Shown here one piece after another: positions 5,033 through 7,783 of a DNA stretch of 7,783 bases. This DNA is from Acidimicrobiaceae bacterium (GTDB lineage Bacteria > Actinomycetota > Acidimicrobiia > Acidimicrobiales > Palsa-688): contig JAUTXM010000244.1 in the NCBI GenBank assembly GCA_030838025.1, positions 1 through 7,783 of the forward strand, in the 5' to 3' direction. The position numbers and the translations under genes were made by a program. The first letter of the stretch is position 1; every line of letters begins with the position of its first letter. The notes under the pieces are model-generated. The model had not been told where the DNA came from, ran no database searches, and worked only from the letters and a program-made list of their open reading frames with translations.

Positions 5033-5386
5033 ATGGGTGCCGAGGAACACTGCTTGTTTTGCCGGATCGTCCGCGGCGAGATCCCATCCGAGCGCGTGCT
5101 GGCGACCGACAACACCTACGCCTTCCGGGACATCGAGCCCGCGGCGCCGGTGCACGTGCTGGTCGTGCCGAAGCGCCACATTGCCCATGCGGGCCAGGTC
5201 GGACCCGACGACGGGCCGCTGCTGGCTGAGTTGCTGGGCGCGGCCCGCCAGGTGGCCGAACAGGAGGGCGTGGCGGACCGGGGCTACCGGCTGGTGTTCA
5301 ACGTGGGTGAGGACGCTCGCAACAGCGTTGCCCACCTCCATCTCCACGTTCTCGGGGGCCGGCTCCTGGGGTGGCCTCCTGGCTGA
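5033..5386 (+). CDS. HIT-family (HINT-type) nucleotide phosphoramidase/hydrolase
   Basis: A 117-aa protein with the complete histidine-triad layout. HINT proteins hydrolyse purine nucleoside phosphoramidates such as AMP-lysine in the cytoplasm. Residues 7-18 (CLFCRIVRGEIP) carry the CxxC found in zinc-binding HINT proteins. AFRDIEPAAPVHVLVVPKRH (30-49) is the conserved core strand pair. YRLVFNVGEDARNSVAHLHL (85-104), continuing HVLGG, ends in the active-site HxHxH with H101, H103 and H105. Length is normal. ATG at 5033 gives the usual HINT start a few residues before CLFC. A HIT gene directly before phoH and ybeY is the common actinobacterial order; 63 bp separate it from phoH here. Confidence 0.94.
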   Translation: MGAEEHCLFCRIVRGEIPSERVLATDNTYAFRDIEPAAPVHVLVVPKRHIAHAGQVGPDDGPLLAELLGAARQVAEQEGVADRGYRLVFNVGEDARNSVAHLHLHVLGGRLLGWPPG

Positions 5387-5449
5387 CCCCCGCGGTCGAA
5401 GCATCGCCGGGTTCGGGCCCCGGCGCGGTAGCCTGGATCGCTGAAAGTC

Positions 5450-6481
5450 GTGTCAACTCCCAGCACCGTCATCGTCCCGACCCACTTGATGGCCCATCTC
5501 GTGGGCCAGTTCAACGAAAACCTTCGTTTGGTCGAGGACGCCTTTCCCGGCGCCCGGATCATTGCTCGGGGCAACGAGTTCACGATCGACGGCGACGAGG
5601 CCGTCCTGGCGGAGCGAACCGTCGACGAGTTGCGGCTCCTGCTGGAGCGGGGACACCCCTTGGACGCCCAGGTGGTCCGCCGCACCATCGACATGATCCG
5701 GGCCGACGAGCGCCCGTCGGAGGTGCTCACTGCCGAGGTGCTGCGGTCGGGGCGCGGGCGATCGGTGCGGCCCAAGACGAGTGGGCAGAAGCGTTATACC
5801 GATGCCATCGGGACCAACGTGATCACCTTCGGCATCGGCCCCGCGGGCACCGGCAAGAGCTACCTGGCGGTGGCGCTGGCGGTGCAGGCCCTTCAGGCCA
5901 AGGAAGTCGAGCGGATCATCCTGACCCGCCCGGCGGTCGAGGCAGGGGAGCGGCTCGGCTTCCTGCCCGGGGATCTCATGGCCAAGATCGACCCCTACCT
6001 GCGGCCGCTGTACGACGCGCTGTACGACATGTTGGGTACCGAAGGCGGTCGCCGCCTGCTCGACGAGGGGACCGTCGAGGTGGCGCCGCTGGCGTACATG
6101 CGAGGCCGGACCCTCAACCACAGTTTCATCATCCTCGACGAGGCGCAGAACACCACGCCCGAGCAGATGAAGATGTTCCTCACCCGCATCGGATTTGGTT
6201 CCAAGGTCGTCGTCACCGGCGACGATACCCAGATCGATGTGGCCGGCGGGCGCTCGGGGCTGGTCGGGTTGGAGAAGGTGCTGGCCGGCATCGACGGCCT
6301 GGCCTGGGTCCACCTCGGCAAGCGCGACGTGGTGCGCCACCGCATCGTGCAAGACATCGTCAGCGCCTACGAGATGGCCACCGCCGCCAACGCCGGCGGT
6401 ACGGGTGCCGCTGGGGGGTCGGGTGCCGCCGGGGCCGGCGACGCTCAGCGGGGCGGACCGGTCGCCAGCGGCCGCGGCTAG
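5450..6481 (+). CDS. PhoH-like P-loop ATPase
   Basis: A 343-aa protein of the PhoH/YbeZ family, cytoplasmic ATPases with RNA-helicase-like features that work beside YbeY. The N-terminal 110 residues include NENLRLVEDAFPGARIIARG (22-41), the small KH-like part of the family. The ATPase domain shows Walker A GIGPAGTGKS (128-137), the conserved LTRPAVEAGERLGFLPGDL (158-175) and KIDPYLRPLYD, Walker B FIILDEAQN (226-234), VVTGDDTQID (254-263) and the arginine-bearing KRDVVRHRIV (291-300). All catalytic motifs are intact. The last 30 residues are Gly/Ala-rich and look disordered. GTG at 5450 is chosen because the family-like N-terminus follows it; GAAAG just before it is a weak Shine-Dalgarno, and TAGCCT (5429-5434) a possible -10. 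ybeY starts 29 bp downstream, so the two are probably co-transcribed. Confidence 0.95.
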   Translation: MSTPSTVIVPTHLMAHLVGQFNENLRLVEDAFPGARIIARGNEFTIDGDEAVLAERTVDELRLLLERGHPLDAQVVRRTIDMIRADERPSEVLTAEVLRSGRGRSVRPKTSGQKRYTDAIGTNVITFGIGPAGTGKSYLAVALAVQALQAKEVERIILTRPAVEAGERLGFLPGDLMAKIDPYLRPLYDALYDMLGTEGGRRLLDEGTVEVAPLAYMRGRTLNHSFIILDEAQNTTPEQMKMFLTRIGFGSKVVVTGDDTQIDVAGGRSGLVGLEKVLAGIDGLAWVHLGKRDVVRHRIVQDIVSAYEMATAANAGGTGAAGGSGAAGAGDAQRGGPVASGRG

Positions 6482-6493
6482 ACGCCCGGCCGG

Positions 6494-6500
6494 GGAAGGA
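6494..6500 (+). promoter_or_regulatory. Ribosome binding site of ybeY
   Basis: GGAAGGA, part of a longer purine run from 6492, lies 10 nt before the ATG at 6511 and after the phoH stop. It supports the ATG as the start of ybeY over any longer reading of that frame through phoH. Confidence 0.5.
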
Positions 6501-6510
6501 ACGACGAACG

Positions 6511-7128
6511 ATGGCAATCGAGGTGTTCGTGGCGGACGAGCAGAACGACCAGCCGGTCGACACCATGCGCTGGGTCCGCCTGGCCGAGCTGGTGCTGCTC
6601 GAAGAAGGGGTTCCCGGCGACGCCGAGCTGTCGATGCTGTTCGTCGACGAGGCGGCCATGACCGACCTCAACAAGCGGTTCCTCGGGAAGGACTCGCCCA
6701 CCGACGTGCTGGCGTTTCCGATCGACGAGGAACCGGTCGAGGGTGGGCGCTCGCCTGACTCGGGCGGGACCGGTCCTGGAGACACGTCCGAACCAAGCGA
6801 TATGCCTACGGTGTTGGGCGACGTGGTTATCTGCCCCTCCGTGGCCCACCGCAATGCCCCCGAGCACGCCGGCACCTACGACGACGAGGTGGCGCTGCTG
6901 ATCGTGCATGGCCTGCTGCATCTGCTGGGCATGGACCACACCGACGACGACGAAGCCGAGGCCATGGAGGAGCGGGAGCAGGCGCTGCTGACCAAGTTCC
7001 ACCGCCCACCGCAGCCTGCACCGGCCTCGGCGCCCGAACCTGCGCCGGCCGCGCCGCCCGAGGCCGTCGCCTCGTCGCCCGAGTCCCCCGCCGGGGGCGA
7101 GGCGCCTCCAGCGGCGCCCGACTCGTGA
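6511..7128 (+). CDS. ybeY: YbeY endoribonuclease (rRNA maturation factor) with extended tail
   Basis: YbeY is a zinc-dependent single-strand endoribonuclease for 16S rRNA 3' maturation and ribosome quality control. Visible here are SMLFVDEAAMTDLNKRFLGK (41-60), DSPTDVLAFP (61-70), VLGDVVICP (101-109) and the metal-binding HGLLHLLGMDH (133-143) with H133, H137 and H143. All key residues are present. At 205 aa it is longer than the usual 150-165. Two additions explain this: an acidic and Gly/Pro-rich insert at about 73-98, between DVLAFP and the next core strand, and a Pro/Ala-rich tail from about 165 to 205, both probably disordered. The ATG has GGAAGGA 10 nt upstream. The stop TGA overlaps the GTG of the CNNM gene by 4 bp, so translation is probably coupled. 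The string phoH-ybeY-CNNM is widely conserved. Confidence 0.94.
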   Translation: MAIEVFVADEQNDQPVDTMRWVRLAELVLLEEGVPGDAELSMLFVDEAAMTDLNKRFLGKDSPTDVLAFPIDEEPVEGGRSPDSGGTGPGDTSEPSDMPTVLGDVVICPSVAHRNAPEHAGTYDDEVALLIVHGLLHLLGMDHTDDDEAEAMEEREQALLTKFHRPPQPAPASAPEPAPAAPPEAVASSPESPAGGEAPPAAPDS

Positions 7129-7783
7129 TCGTCGGCGCCGAAGCGGCCGGGCACTGGAGCACCTCCGACCTGTGGCTCCTGGTCGCAGTGGCGGCGCTCA
7201 TCATCATGTCCGGGGTCCTCGCCCTGGCCGAAACCGGCCTCACCCGCATGAATCGCGTCAAGGCCATGGCCCTCCAGGACCAGAAGAAACGGGGCGCCGC
7301 CGCCCTGCTCAAGCTGGTCGAGCACCCGGAGCGCACGCTGAACCCGGTGCTGTTCCTCTTGCTCTTCTGCAACACGGTGGCCGCGACCCTGGTCGGCGTC
7401 GTCGCCGCCCACCTCTTCGGCGCGCTCGGCGTCGCCGCCGCCACCGCCTTCGAAGTCATCTTCATTTTCGTCTTCGCCGAGGCCATGCCCAAGACCTGGG
7501 CGGTGCAGCACTCCGAGCAAGCGGCCCTGGTCGCGGCCCCTTTCGTCGCCGCCCTGGTCAAGATCCCGCCCGTCCGCTGGATCAGCAACGCCCTCATCGG
7601 GCTGGCCAACATCATCCTGCCCGGCAAGGGCATCAAGCAGGGCCCCTATGTGTCGGAGCAGGAACTGCTGGCCATGGCCGACGCCGCCGCCCAGGACGAC
7701 GTGATCGAGCGCGAAGAACGCCGCCTCATCCACTCCATCATCGACTTCGGCGACACGGTCGTGCGCGAGGTGATGGTTCCCCG
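7125..7783 (+). CDS. CNNM/CorC-family (DUF21) membrane protein, N-terminal part
   Basis: An open frame begins at GTG 7125, overlapping the ybeY stop as GTGA, and continues off the right edge; 219 full codons plus two bases are present. The family comprises membrane proteins linked to magnesium or cobalt transport, often annotated as hemolysin. Residues 15-37 form the first transmembrane helix, followed by LAETGLTRMNRVKA (34-47), the family's AET/SET loop. Hydrophobic segments at about 72-97, 98-120 and 133-165 complete the DUF21 domain, with FAEAMPKTWA (117-126) as the GExxPKxxA-like element. YVSEQELLAMADAAAQDDVI (175-194) and then RRLIHSIIDFGDTVVREVMV (199-218) are the typical junction into the tandem CBS domains, which are cut off. 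The preceding gene order (phoH, ybeY) agrees. No defect is seen in the visible part. Confidence 0.93.
   Translation, partial: MIVGAEAAGHWSTSDLWLLVAVAALIIMSGVLALAETGLTRMNRVKAMALQDQKKRGAAALLKLVEHPERTLNPVLFLLLFCNTVAATLVGVVAAHLFGALGVAAATAFEVIFIFVFAEAMPKTWAVQHSEQAALVAAPFVAALVKIPPVRWISNALIGLANIILPGKGIKQGPYVSEQELLAMADAAAQDDVIEREERRLIHSIIDFGDTVVREVMVP

Noticed and set aside
5051..5404. N-terminal extension of the Sm-like-repeat gene to a start at 5404
   Set aside because: It would lie antisense across nearly the whole HIT gene, whose HxHxH and CxxC motifs are clear.
5371..6510. Upstream extension of the ybeY frame through phoH, suggesting a fusion protein
   Set aside because: The phoH frame carries all conserved motifs; ybeY has its own Shine-Dalgarno and an ATG at 6511 that begins the family sequence.
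5453..6517. Long minus-strand frame opposite phoH
   Set aside because: Shadow of a confidently identified gene; no recognisable motif.
6876..7733. Minus-strand frame opposite ybeY and the CNNM gene
   Set aside because: Gly/Asp-rich shadow produced by the Ala/Val-rich membrane protein on the other strand; the plus-strand frame carries the DUF21 signatures and is coupled to ybeY.

Overview
The window is very GC-rich (visibly around 70%), gene-dense and made of intact bacterial genes. Codon use, a NucS-type mismatch endonuclease (found in Actinobacteria and Archaea), a HINT protein, and a PhoH-YbeY-CNNM gene string all point to an actinobacterium. The Thr/Ser-rich secreted protein and apparently leaderless starts suggest a deep lineage such as Acidimicrobiia, but that placement is inference.

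Layout: (1) 1-684, the 3' part of hemW on the plus strand. (2) 674-2128, two minus-strand genes in tandem: a membrane-anchored pseudokinase with an extracytoplasmic domain, then a small Thr/Ser/Pro-rich membrane protein whose end overlaps the hemW end by 11 bp. (3) 2152-2811, nucS on the plus strand, divergent from the pseudokinase across only about 23 bp. (4) 2820-4037, a minus-strand CpaE/TadZ-like ParA-family protein whose P-loop has lost both usual lysines; it converges on nucS. (5) 4170-4424, a plus-strand 84-aa excisionase/BldC-type helix-turn-helix protein, divergent from the CpaE-like gene across a 132-bp intergenic region that contains an AT-rich stretch. (6) 4427-4984, a minus-strand protein with two Sm-like-looking repeats, converging on the HTH gene with 2 bp between stops. 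(7) 5033-7783, a plus-strand housekeeping string: HIT/HINT hydrolase, PhoH-like ATPase, YbeY endoribonuclease and the start of a CNNM/CorC-family membrane protein that runs off the window.

The ends of the window are conventional: hemW and the HIT-phoH-ybeY-CNNM string often lie near one another in Actinobacteria, usually with hrcA, dnaJ and rsmE between them. Here those are absent and a block of about 4.3 kb with six genes lies between. The most interesting content is in that block: a pseudokinase lacking every catalytic residue, an ATPase-like protein without P-loop lysines and with no other Tad pilus gene in view, a possible Sm-like tandem-repeat protein, and a small DNA-binding protein with a clear promoter very close to its start codon. 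No tRNA, rRNA, insertion sequence or CRISPR array was seen, and no gene-free stretch exceeds 132 bp.
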